Source: Nesterenkonia sedimenti (GTDB taxonomy: Bacteria; Actinomycetota; Actinomycetes; Actinomycetales; Micrococcaceae). Taken from it: DNA of 64,000 nucleotides. The stretch lies in contig NZ_JABAHY010000001.1 in assembly GCF_012641515.1 (NCBI RefSeq), positions 434,001-498,000 of the forward strand, in the 5' to 3' direction. Positions 15,804 to 23,764 of the stretch are shown here, in pieces (position 1 is the stretch's first letter; every line of letters begins with the position of its first letter). The notes beneath the pieces were generated by a model. That model worked only from the letters and a program-made list of their open reading frames with translations, searched no databases and was not told the DNA's origin. The position numbers were made by a program, and so were the translations under genes.

Positions 15804-16430
15804 TTAGTGAAGGGTTCCGCCGATAATCGTTGCATCCGGTTCCGGGGCCAGTGACTCCTCGATCAGGATCCCCAGGGCCTCCACGGACTGCTCCGTGGTC
15901 AGGGAAACAGCGGGATCCCGGAGGTCTGGGAGGTGGACGAATCCGGCTGGAACCGGGGTCTGCATCCGGGCGACAGCGGCCATCAGCGAGTAGAGCACGT
16001 CATTGCAGACGAAGCTGCCAGCACTCAGCGACAGCTGCACAGGGATGCCGGCTTCCTTGATGCGGGCGTGGGCAGCCTTCAGGCGCAGTGTGGAGAACAG
16101 GGCTGCTGCGCCGTCGTCGTCGATTGCTTCATCCACCGGTTGGGCACCTGAGTTGTCCGGGATCCGGGCATCGCGCAGGTTCAGTCCCACCCGCTCCAGA
16201 CGCACAGCATCGGTACCACCTGCGAGGCCAGTGGCGATGATGAGATCCGGCTGCAGGGCCTCAGCATGCTGGAGCAGAGTTTCGGCGGCGGTGCCGAATT
16301 CCACCGGGAGCCGGACAGCATGGACCTCAGCCCCGGTATGGGTCTTCTGCAGCTGCTCAGCAACATCCCATGAGGGGTTGTAGTCCATTCCGCCGAAGGG
16401 TTCGAATCCCGAGATCAGAACGCGTTTCAT
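15804..16430 (-). CDS. pcp: Pyroglutamyl-peptidase I
   Basis: 208 residues, close to the usual 210-220. It removes N-terminal pyroglutamate from peptides in the cytosol. The catalytic triad is visible: Glu79 in RLERVGLN, Cys142 in SAGSFVCNDVLY and His166 in GFVHLP, along with the N-terminal SGFEPFGG signature. It starts 4 nt after the PdxH-like gene and precedes the split amidase, so HxlR regulator, PdxH-like, pcp and amidase genes run in one direction. Confidence 0.92.
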   Translation of the reverse strand: MKRVLISGFEPFGGMDYNPSWDVAEQLQKTHTGAEVHAVRLPVEFGTAAETLLQHAEALQPDLIIATGLAGGTDAVRLERVGLNLRDARIPDNSGAQPVDEAIDDDGAAALFSTLRLKAAHARIKEAGIPVQLSLSAGSFVCNDVLYSLMAAVARMQTPVPAGFVHLPDLRDPAVSLTTEQSVEALGILIEESLAPEPDATIIGGTLH

Positions 16431-16434
16431 CGCC

Positions 16435-17013
16435 TCAGCTAGCCTCCGTTCGGTGGACTTCGCGGGTCCAGTCCTGCTGATCCCGGGTGTAGATGATGCG
16501 CTGGTGCCGCCGGTCGGTGGAGCCCTGCCAGAACTCCACTCTCTCTGGCTGGACCCACCAGAGGGTCCAGTCCTCGGGATCCACGCTGGCTTGGGCTACC
16601 GGTGAGCGGGCGTGGAGGTCCTTCAGGCTCTCCTCCGGGGTAGCTTCGATGACCTCACCGCGGATGCGTACGGCTCGCATCTGAGGCTGCCACCAGCAGC
16701 TCAGGGCTGCCGCGGACCGGTGGGCCAGCTGGGAGCCCTTGCGGCTGCTCTTGGTGCTGGCGAAGGCCCAACCGCGCTGGTCGACGTCCTTGAGGACCAG
16801 CGTCCGCGCATCAGGAACGCCGTCGGAATCCACGGTGGAGAGGGTCATGACATGCGGTTCGGGGACCCCGGCCCCGATGCCGGCCTGCAGCCACTGCAGA
16901 AACGCTGCAGCGGGATCATCGGGGAGGTCCTGCGGGTTCAGCTCGGGGGCAGCGCCGGACAGGGACGGTATGGACCGCAGGAAGCGGCGAGTTTCATCTG
17001 TCACAGTGTTCAT
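16435..17013 (-). CDS. Pyridoxamine 5'-phosphate oxidase family protein
   Basis: 192 residues from ATG 17013, which follows the HxlR stop by 1 nt. The PNPOx split-barrel is indicated by VMTLSTVDSDGVPDARTLVLK, RGWAFASTKSSRKGSQL and the C-terminal EFWQGSTDRRHQRIIY, which resembles the PdxH FMN and substrate region (EFWQG..RxHxR). It could oxidise pyridoxamine or pyridoxine phosphate to PLP with FMN, or be a related flavin protein; it is shorter than E. coli PdxH. The near-zero spacing suggests translational coupling to the regulator. Confidence 0.8.
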   Translation of the reverse strand: MNTVTDETRRFLRSIPSLSGAAPELNPQDLPDDPAAAFLQWLQAGIGAGVPEPHVMTLSTVDSDGVPDARTLVLKDVDQRGWAFASTKSSRKGSQLAHRSAAALSCWWQPQMRAVRIRGEVIEATPEESLKDLHARSPVAQASVDPEDWTLWWVQPERVEFWQGSTDRRHQRIIYTRDQQDWTREVHRTEAS

Positions 17014-17014
17014 C

Positions 17015-17362
17015 CTACTGCGCCGGTGCCATCCCCATCCTCTGGCTGTAGGTCTTACCCCAGGTATTGACCGCATCCAGGACCTCGGTGAGGCTGTGGC
17101 CCAGCTCGGTCAGGGAGTATTCAACCCGGGGTGGCACCTCGGCGTAGACCGCGCGGTGGACAATGCCGTCCTCCTCCAACTCACGCAGTTGCCGGGTGAG
17201 TGTCTTGCGGTTTGCCAGGGGCACCAGCCGGCTGATCTCACCGAAACGGAGAGTGCCTTCGCTGAGATGTTTTACCAGGGTCAGTTTCCAGGTGCCGCCC
17301 AATACGGAGGTGGCCACCTCCACGGTGCAGACCTCCATGGCACGCTGCACCGGTAGTCGCAT
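17015..17362 (-). CDS. HxlR-family redox-type transcriptional regulator
   Basis: 115 residues. The conserved Cys12 near the N-terminus followed by VLGGTWK, RFGEISRLV and NRKTLTRQLRELEEDGIVHR form the winged helix of the HxlR/YodB/QorR group, in which that Cys senses quinones or oxidants. It is divergent from a truncated quinone reductase gene, the usual partner of such regulators. The target enzyme is no longer intact, but the downstream PdxH-like and Pcp genes are in the same direction. Confidence 0.85.
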   Translation of the reverse strand: MRLPVQRAMEVCTVEVATSVLGGTWKLTLVKHLSEGTLRFGEISRLVPLANRKTLTRQLRELEEDGIVHRAVYAEVPPRVEYSLTELGHSLTEVLDAVNTWGKTYSQRMGMAPAQ

Positions 17363-17379
17363 TCTCGGTTACTCCTCAG

Positions 17380-17393
17380 GGACAAAAATGTCC
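17380..17393. promoter_or_regulatory. Inverted repeat GGACA-N4-TGTCC, candidate HxlR operator
   Basis: A perfect 5-bp repeat with an AAAA centre, midway in the 70-bp divergent region between the HxlR gene and the quinone reductase stump. Its position suggests autoregulation. Confidence 0.4.
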
Positions 17394-17432
17394 GTACTTC
17401 CGCAGTGTGTTTATGGGGTCGAGGATAGCCTT

Positions 17433-17706
17433 ATGACGCGAACAGTTCTTTGGCTCAGCGCCCATCCTGAACCTCAGTCTCTGAATGGGAGCCTGCGCGA
17501 TGACGGCATTCAGCACCTCCAGCAGCTGGGCTACTGGGTGGTGGAGTCGGATCTCTACGCCATGGGTTGGGACCTGGTGGTACAGCCTGCGGATGCGGGT
17601 CTGGCACCTGGCGAGCAGTTTAGGGTCAGCGCCGCTGTTCGCGATGCCTACACCGAGGACCGGCTGCCTGTGGATGTCGCCACTGAGCAGGCGAAGCTGT
17701 TTGAGA
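17433..17706 (+). pseudogene. 5' part of an NAD(P)H quinone oxidoreductase (flavodoxin-like)
   Basis: From ATG 17433 about 91 codons match the NQO1/KefF-type family: the AHPEPQSLNGSL nucleotide-binding start, SDLYAMGWD and VATEQAKL. The family then needs the WADTLIFQFP segment and another 100 residues, which are missing; the frame runs into antisense of a DUF4440 gene and stops at 17753. Homology on both strands ends near 17,706, so a deletion fused the two genes here. The promoter region and divergent HxlR gene remain. Confidence 0.75.
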
Positions 17707-17905
17707 TGAGTACATTCAGAATTTCATCTCGGGTCCAGTGCTTACCGGACTGACCGATCTCGTGGAAATCTGCAGCTAGCAGCTTCTGGAGCGTTTCGCT
17801 GTCAGAGCGCACTGCCGGATTCAGCAATCGACGTTCAGCCGACCAGGCCGCCGCGATGGCATCCTGGCCCGAGGGTTGAGCCACTGTCGGAGGGCATTGA
17901 TCCAT
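17707..17905 (-). pseudogene. 5' part of a DUF4440/SnoaL-like gene
   Basis: From an ATG at 17905 (or GTG 17884) the frame gives AAWSAERRLLNPAV, ADFHEIGQSG and HWTRDEIL, typical of the first half of NTF2-like DUF4440 proteins. After about 62 codons it passes the 17,706 join and reads antisense quinone-reductase sequence. Half the fold is gone, so it is probably inactive. Its start overlaps the end of the alpha/beta hydrolase gene by up to 85 nt. Confidence 0.65.
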
Positions 17906-18696
17906 TCATCGAAGGCATCGAGGTGGGCATCGTGGCTGCCAGCTTGTAGGTCTATACGCGTCGTTTCTGGCCGGCGTCGTATCAACTCATCTTTGTCCTG
18001 ATGGGCGAACATCCCGTCCTTGGCGAAAACAGCCAGTGCCGGGACCTCAAGCGACTCCCACTCTGCCCACCGGGGTTTGTGTACTGCCGTAATGACCTGT
18101 TCCATAACATCGGCGTCGAAACGGGGCTGCAGCCCATTTCCGGTGGGCTCGAGGTCGGCTATCCATGCCCCGGCTATAGTCTCATCACCTAAATAGCGGC
18201 GCGCGGCAGCTTCGTCTTCAAATGGTGTGGGCCATGCGGCGAAGAACTTGCCAATCTGGGCGACCGAAGCGGGATCCTCATTACCTGCCGCATGACCCTC
18301 GAGCATCACCAACCGGTCGACGAGGTCCGGGCGGGCGGCCGCGGTAAGGAACACAGTGTGAGCGCCCATGGATTGGCCGATCAGCACACACCGTTCACCA
18401 GGAAAGCGGGTCTGCATGAGATGCACGACGTCGTCGACGAACGCCTCTCGGGATAAATCAGCTGGGCGTCGTGTGCTCTGACCGTGCCCGCGCTGGTCGA
18501 GGAGAATCACTCGGAAATCTGCTCGAAGAGCCTCTGCAGTGGGGATGAGCTCCCGTGAACTGCCTGCCAGCCCGTGCAGCAGAATCAGGGGTTTGCCCTG
18601 ACCACCCATATCCGTGACCGCCAGCGACACGTCATGCCTGGATAACCACGACACTGACAGGCCCGAAACTCCTCCACCAGACAACGCAGGGCTCAC
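17821..18696 (-). CDS. Alpha/beta hydrolase
   Basis: 291 residues from a GTG that overlaps the MarR stop (GTGA). Features: oxyanion-hole LLHGLAGSS, LDQRGHGQS, nucleophile elbow GQSMGAH, acid in the VFAKDGMF strand and catalytic His in GSHDAHLDAF. The fold is complete; the last 20 residues after INALRQWL look like read-on into the DUF4440 start. Substrate unknown. It sits in a MarR-hydrolase-DUF4440 cluster whose outer genes are both truncated. Confidence 0.82.
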   Translation of the reverse strand: MSPALSGGGVSGLSVSWLSRHDVSLAVTDMGGQGKPLILLHGLAGSSRELIPTAEALRADFRVILLDQRGHGQSTRRPADLSREAFVDDVVHLMQTRFPGERCVLIGQSMGAHTVFLTAAARPDLVDRLVMLEGHAAGNEDPASVAQIGKFFAAWPTPFEDEAAARRYLGDETIAGAWIADLEPTGNGLQPRFDADVMEQVITAVHKPRWAEWESLEVPALAVFAKDGMFAHQDKDELIRRRPETTRIDLQAGSHDAHLDAFDEWINALRQWLNPRARMPSRRPGRLNVDC

Positions 18697-19004
18697 CCCT
18701 CTGCGATCCGCAGCATGATTCTGTGCAACTGTTCCCTCTGCACTGCGGTCAGAGGTGCTAGCAACTCTTCTTGGATCTCATCCAACACCTCATCCAGGTT
18801 GATGAGTGCGCGTCGCCCCTTGGTCGTGATGCTTACGATCTTCCGACGCCGGTGAGAAGGGTCAACCTCACGGGCAACCAATTCTCGTTCCTCTAGGTGG
18901 ACTAGAACAGCTGTTACGTCACTGCGGTCGATGCCAGTATCTCGACCGAGTTGGGCCTGCGTAACATCGCCGAATTCTGCACCCCCTCGAGGCAGTTCCC
19001 GGAT
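18693..19004 (-). pseudogene. MarR-family regulator lacking its N-terminus
   Basis: The open frame begins directly after a TAG at 19005-19007 and encodes 103 residues with no normal start codon in its first part: GDVTQAQLGRDTGIDRSDVT (recognition helix), HLEERELVAREVDPSHRRRK (wing) and the C-terminal dimer helices. The first dimerisation helices, about 35-40 residues, are missing where the toxin-antitoxin promoter begins. A TTG at 18881 could only give a 62-residue tail. It overlaps the hydrolase gene by 4 nt. Confidence 0.7.
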
Positions 19005-19009
19005 CTAGA

Positions 19010-19029
19010 TGTATCACTGGTGATACACT
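19010..19029 (+). promoter_or_regulatory. Toxin-antitoxin operator/promoter
   Basis: Perfect inverted repeat TGTATCAC (19010-19017) and GTGATACA (19020-19027). TACACT at 19024-19029 overlaps it and lies 7 nt before the antitoxin ATG, fitting a -10 box of a leaderless mRNA repressed by its own product. Confidence 0.6.
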
Positions 19030-19036
19030 TGATGCC

Positions 19037-19273
19037 ATGATGCCGGTGACCGTGAGAGACCTGCGCAACCGCAGTGCCGAAGTGCTGGGCCAAGTGGCTC
19101 AGGGCGAGTCCCTTGTTGTCACAAAGAAAGGTGAGCCAGTTGCCGTGGTGTCTCCCCTGCCTCGTAAGCGGCTCAGTGCTGAAGAACTGATCGCCCGTCG
19201 GCGCAATCTTCCTAAAGTGAGCTACGAGACGATGCGGAGCGACCTCGACGAGATCTTGGATCCAGGCCTGTGA
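19037..19273 (+). CDS. Phd/YefM-family antitoxin
   Basis: 78 residues. The N-terminus PVTVRDLRNRSAEVLGQVAQGESLVVTKKGEPVAVVSP is the standard Phd/YefM DNA-binding fold; the C-terminal part from about residue 45 is the charged, extended toxin-neutralising region. A second ATG is the next codon. It overlaps the PIN toxin gene by 4 nt (GTGA). It probably represses its own promoter through the palindrome just upstream. Confidence 0.88.
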   Translation: MMPVTVRDLRNRSAEVLGQVAQGESLVVTKKGEPVAVVSPLPRKRLSAEELIARRRNLPKVSYETMRSDLDEILDPGL

Positions 19274-19677
19274 CCAGCATGCGCGACGAAGAAGGAATCC
19301 TCGATACATCAGTCGTTATCGACCTGGCTGAAACCCAACCTGAAGACCTGCCCAAACAACCAGCCATTACTGCTATCACCCTTGCAGAGCTTTCAGTTGG
19401 ACCCTTGGCAGCTCACAACGAGACGGACAGGGCCACTAGGCAAACTCACCTGCAACAGGCGGAAGCTGACTTTGATCCCCTACCCTTCGATGCAGCATCT
19501 GCCAGAGCTTTCGGAGCCGTGGCATCACAGCTTCGACAGGCCGGGAGGAAACGCGCCGCGCGTGCATATGATGCCCTGATCGCCGCTACCGCAATTTCTC
19601 AGTCCCTCCCTGTCTATACGAAGAACCCAGATGATTTCGAGGGAATCGAGGGCCTCGTTGTCCGCGCCGTGGATTAG
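19270..19677 (+). CDS. PIN-domain ribonuclease toxin (VapC-like)
   Basis: 135 residues. The acidic PIN residues are present: Asp12 in ILDTSVVID, Glu40 in TLAELSVG, Asp101 in AYDALIAATA, and the TKNPDDF end. The protein should be a Mg-dependent endoribonuclease, often cutting tRNA or rRNA, held in check by the preceding antitoxin. All motif residues are intact, so the module is likely functional. It sits exactly where the marR gene was truncated. Confidence 0.88.
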   Translation: MTSMRDEEGILDTSVVIDLAETQPEDLPKQPAITAITLAELSVGPLAAHNETDRATRQTHLQQAEADFDPLPFDAASARAFGAVASQLRQAGRKRAARAYDALIAATAISQSLPVYTKNPDDFEGIEGLVVRAVD

Positions 19678-19712
19678 CTAGGTTCGACCTTTACGAGCCC
19701 GTGGCCTCAGAC

Positions 19713-19908
19713 CTATCCAGCGACAAGTTCGACTTTGAACCGTTCTGCGTTCTCCAGGTATGCGGCGTAATGCCCTAGACCACCGGCATAGGGATGACGG
19801 TCTACATAGAGCTGTGTCCAGCCATGCCAGACAGCAGATTCCCAAAGACCGTCGACGTCGTGCTTTGAACCGGCATGAAAGGCCAAGTGACTCAGCCCGC
19901 CCCCTTGA
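19713..19908 (-). pseudogene. C-terminal remnant of a glyoxalase/VOC-fold protein
   Basis: About 60 codons encode SHLAFHAGSKHDVDGLW, YVDRHPYAGG and GHYAAYLENAERFKVELVA, the last beta-alpha-beta-beta unit of a VOC protein. The frame opens just after the acetyltransferase stop and its apparent upstream extension is only antiphase acetyltransferase sequence. The first half of the protein is missing. Confidence 0.65.
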
Positions 19909-19911
19909 GAG

Positions 19912-20436
19912 TCACAGGTGGCCCTCCCCTTCAATCCAGTAGCGGCGTTTGGGAACACCCTGGGAAGGTGTGAAGTCAGATTCCAAGACCCCACCGCAGC
20001 GCTCAATGGTGGTGATTGACCCTGGATTGTCGTCGTCGCAGGTGAGCATGACTTCAGTGATGCCTAGGTCCCGGCAAACTGCCAGAGCCTGATGAAGCAT
20101 CGCAGTGGCGTACCCCTGACGGCGGAAGCTCGGCCGCACGGCGTATCCAATATGACCACCGACTTCACGCAGTTCAGGGGTGAGTTGATGTCGGATATGG
20201 ACTCGGCCCACGATGCGAGATCCCACAACGCCCATCAACATGGAAGCTGGGATGCGACCCGGAGGTAAGTCCACACCAGCGCTCTGACGTTCGACCAGCT
20301 TCAGGTACTCCGCCCAGGATTGGTCTGGCTTCTGGAACACGAAGAGGAAGTCCTCGCGGGCAAGTTCAGCCTGGGCCTCTCGAACCTGCGACTCATCCTC
20401 AAGCTGAGGCGGTCGGAGGGTTAGCTGTTCGCTCAC
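19912..20436 (-). CDS. GNAT-family N-acetyltransferase
   Basis: 174 residues from GTG 20436. Acetyl-CoA-binding motif RRQGYAT with preceding IGYAVRPSF strand, and LTCDDDNPGS in the next strand-helix, are typical of RimJ/RimL-like and small-molecule GNATs. Substrate unknown. It is the last intact gene of a cluster with a MORN protein and a second GNAT, with gaps of 11 and 5 nt. Confidence 0.85.
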   Translation of the reverse strand: MSEQLTLRPPQLEDESQVREAQAELAREDFLFVFQKPDQSWAEYLKLVERQSAGVDLPPGRIPASMLMGVVGSRIVGRVHIRHQLTPELREVGGHIGYAVRPSFRRQGYATAMLHQALAVCRDLGITEVMLTCDDDNPGSITTIERCGGVLESDFTPSQGVPKRRYWIEGEGHL

Positions 20437-20447
20437 TTGATGGGGAC

Positions 20448-20702
20448 TCAGCCTTTACCTGCGCCGCGGTCGGTCACTTTATACGGTTCCCCCGCCTGAT
20501 CGTAGGTGATCCACTTTCCTACGGGTTCCCCGGCATCGAAGTACCCCGAGCGCTTGATGGTGCCGTCTTTCCGGTACCACTCCCAGTAACCAACTGGCTG
20601 GCCGTCCTCGACCTTGCCCTTCGACCACCGTGTTAGCCCATCAGCGTGATACTTGATCTCATATCCGTCGATGGTTTCGGTCTTCTTCTGCGGTACTGCC
20701 AT
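20448..20702 (-). CDS. Small MORN-variant (YwqK-like) repeat protein
   Basis: 84 residues from ATG 20702. Two and a half MORN_2-type repeats are visible: DGLTRWSKGKVEDGQPVGYW, then KDGTIKRSGYFDAGEPVGKW, then YDQAGEPYK. Proteins of this kind are sometimes called YwqK-family antitoxins, but the function is not established. It lies 5 nt after one GNAT gene and 11 nt before another, so the three are probably co-transcribed. Confidence 0.75.
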   Translation of the reverse strand: MAVPQKKTETIDGYEIKYHADGLTRWSKGKVEDGQPVGYWEWYRKDGTIKRSGYFDAGEPVGKWITYDQAGEPYKVTDRGAGKG

Positions 20703-20707
20703 GCGTA

Positions 20708-21232
20708 TCATCCTAGCGGCCGGTACATGGCGACCCGTGGCCAGCGATCGAGGCCGATCTCTGCTTCTCCTTGCCGAACGGCTGCGAGCCCAGGGGTGAG
20801 GGCGCCGTCGTGAATTTCTTTGAAACCGAGCCTTCGGTAGTAGGGCGCATTCCATGGCACCTTTACAAAAGTGGTGAGGGTGAGACCAGTGCATGAGAGA
20901 TCAGCGGCGACCCTTGCTGCCTGGTCGATCAGCTCACGCCCCCGACCCAGCCGCGCATACTTGGGATCCACAGAGACCTGCTCGATATGCAGCGCATCGT
21001 CTAGCCGTTCAGCCAGGAGATACGCCTCCAGAGGGTGCGGCCCCGTTGTTGCCACCCAGGCCAGTCCAGCATCCGCATATCGCTGCAGCTCCTCGATACT
21101 CGGTGGGGCATCGTCAGCGATCTCGGGCATGCCAACTGTTCTGAACATCTCCCCTGCGGCACGTTCAATCTGCTGCAGACGCGGAAGGTCCACGAAGGCT
21201 GCGGGGCGAATCTCCGTGGTCATAGTGGCCAT
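20708..21232 (-). CDS. GNAT-family N-acetyltransferase
   Basis: 174 residues (an in-frame ATG three codons in, 21223, is an alternative start). The core shows IEQVSVDPKYARLGRGRELID, the acetyl-CoA pyrophosphate loop, and PWNAPYYRRLGFKEI, the conserved Asn-x-x-Tyr-Tyr-x-x-x-Gly-Phe element. It resembles aminoglycoside/small-molecule GNATs. It is the promoter-proximal gene of the GNAT-MORN-GNAT group. Confidence 0.87.
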   Translation of the reverse strand: MATMTTEIRPAAFVDLPRLQQIERAAGEMFRTVGMPEIADDAPPSIEELQRYADAGLAWVATTGPHPLEAYLLAERLDDALHIEQVSVDPKYARLGRGRELIDQAARVAADLSCTGLTLTTFVKVPWNAPYYRRLGFKEIHDGALTPGLAAVRQGEAEIGLDRWPRVAMYRPLG

Positions 21233-21270
21233 GTTAAAGCCTGCGGAGGAATGACCTCGGAGCTGCAGTC

Positions 21271-22032
21271 TCAGCCCAGGAGTTCCGAGAGGTCGATCTC
21301 GATCTCACTGTTGGTGGTGAAGGGCAGGTTGGTATTGGCATCCACCATGCCATCGGGCAGTTCCACCGGTTCGAACTCCGCGCGCATGGTGGACTGGTAC
21401 TGAAGCTCAGCGGTGTCAGCCGGGATCTGCACAGCCAGGGCCACCTCGCCGGAAGGCCAGGCACCATCGCCGGTGACCTCGTAGGACTCTGACCATTCTT
21501 CGCCATCCTGGTCAGTCAGCCGTAGGTTCCACTGGCCCTCGGTGTATTCAAAAATATCGTCGTCGCCAGTGAGCTCGACATCGAGGTGAACCACTGCCCA
21601 GACCATCCCGTCTTCGGCAGCGCCCTGGGCTTCATCTGAGACGTCGTCGTCGTAGGTAATCTCAAGCTCTTCGAGCACAAAGTGCGGCTCAGCCTCGCCG
21701 ACAGACTGCGCAACCTCCATCTCACGCGGCTCGACGTCGAGCTCTTCCCCTACAGTGACAGTGCCTTCCTGCAGCCCACCCTCGGCTGCCGGGGCGTCTT
21801 CGTCGGATTCTTCCTCCTCGGTGGAGTCATCCTCCTCTTCCGGGGATTCCTCCTCCTCGGACTCTTCCTCAGTGCCTTCCTCAACGGCGGCTTCGGTCTC
21901 CTCAGCCGGAGCTGGCTCAGTCGTTTCGCGGTCTTCACCGTCAAAATTGATGCAACCACTGGTTGCCAGCAGTGCGATAAGGGCGAGTCCGGCACCGGCG
22001 GCACCCGCGTTCCGAGTCGGAAGAGCCTTCAT
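21271..22032 (-). CDS. Secreted lipoprotein with acidic linker
   Basis: 253 residues from ATG 22032, supported by GAAAGGA 8 nt upstream. A signal peptide ends in the lipobox-like ATSGC. The next 70 residues are almost all Glu, Asp, Ser and Thr, a flexible anionic spacer. The C-terminal 150 residues form a beta-rich domain (VVHLDVELTGDDD, WNLRLTDQDGEEW) similar in pattern to DUF4352/telokin-like lipoprotein domains. No function can be assigned. It stands alone beside IS remnants. Confidence 0.75.
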   Translation of the reverse strand: MKALPTRNAGAAGAGLALIALLATSGCINFDGEDRETTEPAPAEETEAAVEEGTEEESEEEESPEEEDDSTEEEESDEDAPAAEGGLQEGTVTVGEELDVEPREMEVAQSVGEAEPHFVLEELEITYDDDVSDEAQGAAEDGMVWAVVHLDVELTGDDDIFEYTEGQWNLRLTDQDGEEWSESYEVTGDGAWPSGEVALAVQIPADTAELQYQSTMRAEFEPVELPDGMVDANTNLPFTTNSEIEIDLSELLG

Positions 22033-22139
22033 AATGGGGGTCCTTTCAAGGGGGATCTGCATCGGGCTGGGGTCTGCAATAGAGATTAGCCGAGGTTATG
22101 TGCTAATGCAAAGTCTGCAAAGTACGCCTTTCGTGGCTC

Positions 22140-22301
22140 AAAGGCACCGATCTCTCACGATGGGGCGCTGAAGAAGTCGCAGCCAACGCTCACACCCTCA
22201 ACACCAGGCCGCGAAAGACCCTGGGATGGAGAACCCCAGCTGAAGCGTTCAAAGATTATCTAGAATCAGTACAACAACCGAGTGTTGCTACCACCGATTG
22301 A
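22140..22301 (+). pseudogene. 3' remnant of an IS30-family transposase
   Basis: A 53-codon stretch reads KGTDLSRWGAEEV, NTRPRKTLGWRTP and ends SVATTD at TGA 22299-22301. It aligns with the C-terminus of the neighbouring IS30 transposase with roughly two-thirds identity, so it is a different member. The bases around its stop resemble the right inverted repeat of that element. Everything upstream is lost. Confidence 0.75.
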
Positions 22302-22310
22302 ATTCACCCA

Positions 22311-22337
22311 GGCCGTATTCAAGTGGTCGTCGCAACA
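22311..22337 (+). repeat. Left inverted repeat of the IS30 element
   Basis: Begins GGCCGTATTCAA and ends TCGCAACA. The reverse complement of 23738-23764 has the same two blocks with a divergent centre. Confidence 0.7.
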
Positions 22338-22358
22338 CCTATCTGATGGAGGTGTTCG

Positions 22359-23756
22359 ATGGGCATCGGCCCGAGGCAGAAACGAGCAAGGGAGTATCGC
22401 GGTCACATCGTCTCTCCTGGGCGTCCTACAGTGGCCTGGCGTGAGGACCGCGTGCGGTTTTGACAGGCTATCGCAGCCGGGGCCAAGACGAGGGAAGCCG
22501 GTGAGGCTGCTGGTGTCTCCGAGCCTGTAGCTCACCGGTGGTTCAGGCATGCTGGTGGCGTGAATCCACAACTGACTCCGAGTGTTTCGGGACGGTATAT
22601 CTCTTCCTCAGAACGGGAGGAAATCGCCTTATGGCGAGCCCAAGAGATCGGGGTCCGAGAAATAGCCCGCCGGCTGGGCCGCAGTCCCTCGACAGTCTCA
22701 CGGGAGTTACGACGTAACGCTTCGACCAGGACGTATCAGCTGGACTACAAGGCCTCAACTGCTCAATGGCATGCAGAGCGGCGTGCCCGCCGTCCGAAGG
22801 TCGCGAAGATGGCCACCAATGAACGGCTTCGTCAGTACGTCCAGGACAAGCTCAGCGGTGAGATCCTCACCGCTGAAGGTGAGGTCGTCGGCCCGGATGG
22901 CCCGGTCTGGGATGGGAAGAACAAACCACACCGCGGTGACCGCGAGTGGGTCACCGCCTGGAGCCCGCAGCAGATCGCGAAACGGTTACCGATGGAGTTC
23001 CCCGATGACCCGACCATGAGGATTTCCCATGAGGCGATCTATCAGGCCCTCTAAGTCGAATCCCGCGGCGGCTTGGAGCGTAAGCAGTCATGGCACCTGC
23101 GCCGAGGCCGCACCAAGCGGATGCCCCGGGCTCGTACCCGGCAGGAAGCCTGGGCTCATGTCACCGCCAAGACGGTGCTGGCCAAACGCCCCAAGGAGGC
23201 TGAGGATCGCCAGGTTGCTGGCCATTGGGAAGGTGACCTGATTATCGGGTTGAAACGCTCAGCGGTGGCCACCCTGATTGAGCGCACCACTCGTTACGCG
23301 ATACTGGTGCACTTGCCCCGGGAGGTCGGCTATGGGCTCATCCCGCCGAAGAAGAACGGTCCCGCCCTGGCTGGCTATGGAGCACTGACGATGAACGATG
23401 CCCTGATCAACGTCATGAGTTCAGTACCAGCATCGCTGCGCCGGTCATTGACTTGGGATCGAGGCAAAGAGCTCTCAGCCCATGCTCTTTTCACCGAGGC
23501 TACCAAGACCCCGGTGTACTTCGCGGACGCGAAGAGCCCGTGGCAGCGCGGAAGCAACGAACACCTCAACGGGCTACTGCGGCAGTACTTCCCGAAAGGC
23601 ACCGACCTCTCACGGTGGAGCACCGCGGAGATTGCTGCGATAGCCACCGCGATGAATAACCGGCCCCGAGGGATCCTAGGCTGGAGGACACCTGCCGAAG
23701 CCTTCGAAGATCAGCTACGCTCAGTCCAACAGGCAACTGTTGCGAGCACCGGTTGA
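22359..23756 (+). pseudogene. IS30-family transposase with two in-frame stops
   Basis: One reading frame from ATG 22359 to TGA 23756 would encode 465 residues. It contains the N-terminal helix-turn-helix (GVREIARRLGRSPSTVSREL), PQQIAKRL and SHEAIYQAL, then the DDE region with GHWEGDLI, LTWDRGKELSAH and DAKSPWQRGSNEHLNGLLRQ. A TGA at 22461-22463 replaces an expected Trp codon, and a TAA at 23052-23054 replaces an expected Tyr codon just after IYQAL. The catalytic residues are otherwise intact, so inactivation by point mutation is recent. Confidence 0.85.
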
Positions 23757-23764
23757 ATACGGCC
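23738..23764 (-). repeat. Right inverted repeat of the IS30 element
   Basis: Overlaps the last codons and stop of the transposase frame. Its reverse complement begins GGCCGTATTCAA and ends TCGCAACA. Confidence 0.7.

Larger units (their letters stand above)
22311..23764 (+). mobile_element. IS30-family insertion sequence (degenerate)
   Basis: 1,454 bp bounded by 27-bp imperfect inverted repeats (22311-22337 and 23738-23764; the outer 12 and inner 8 bases match). It contains one transposase frame interrupted by two stops. It lies between an IS30 remnant on the left and an IS3 transposase remnant on the right, so it inserted into older insertion-sequence DNA. I cannot see a clear short target duplication. 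Confidence 0.75.
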
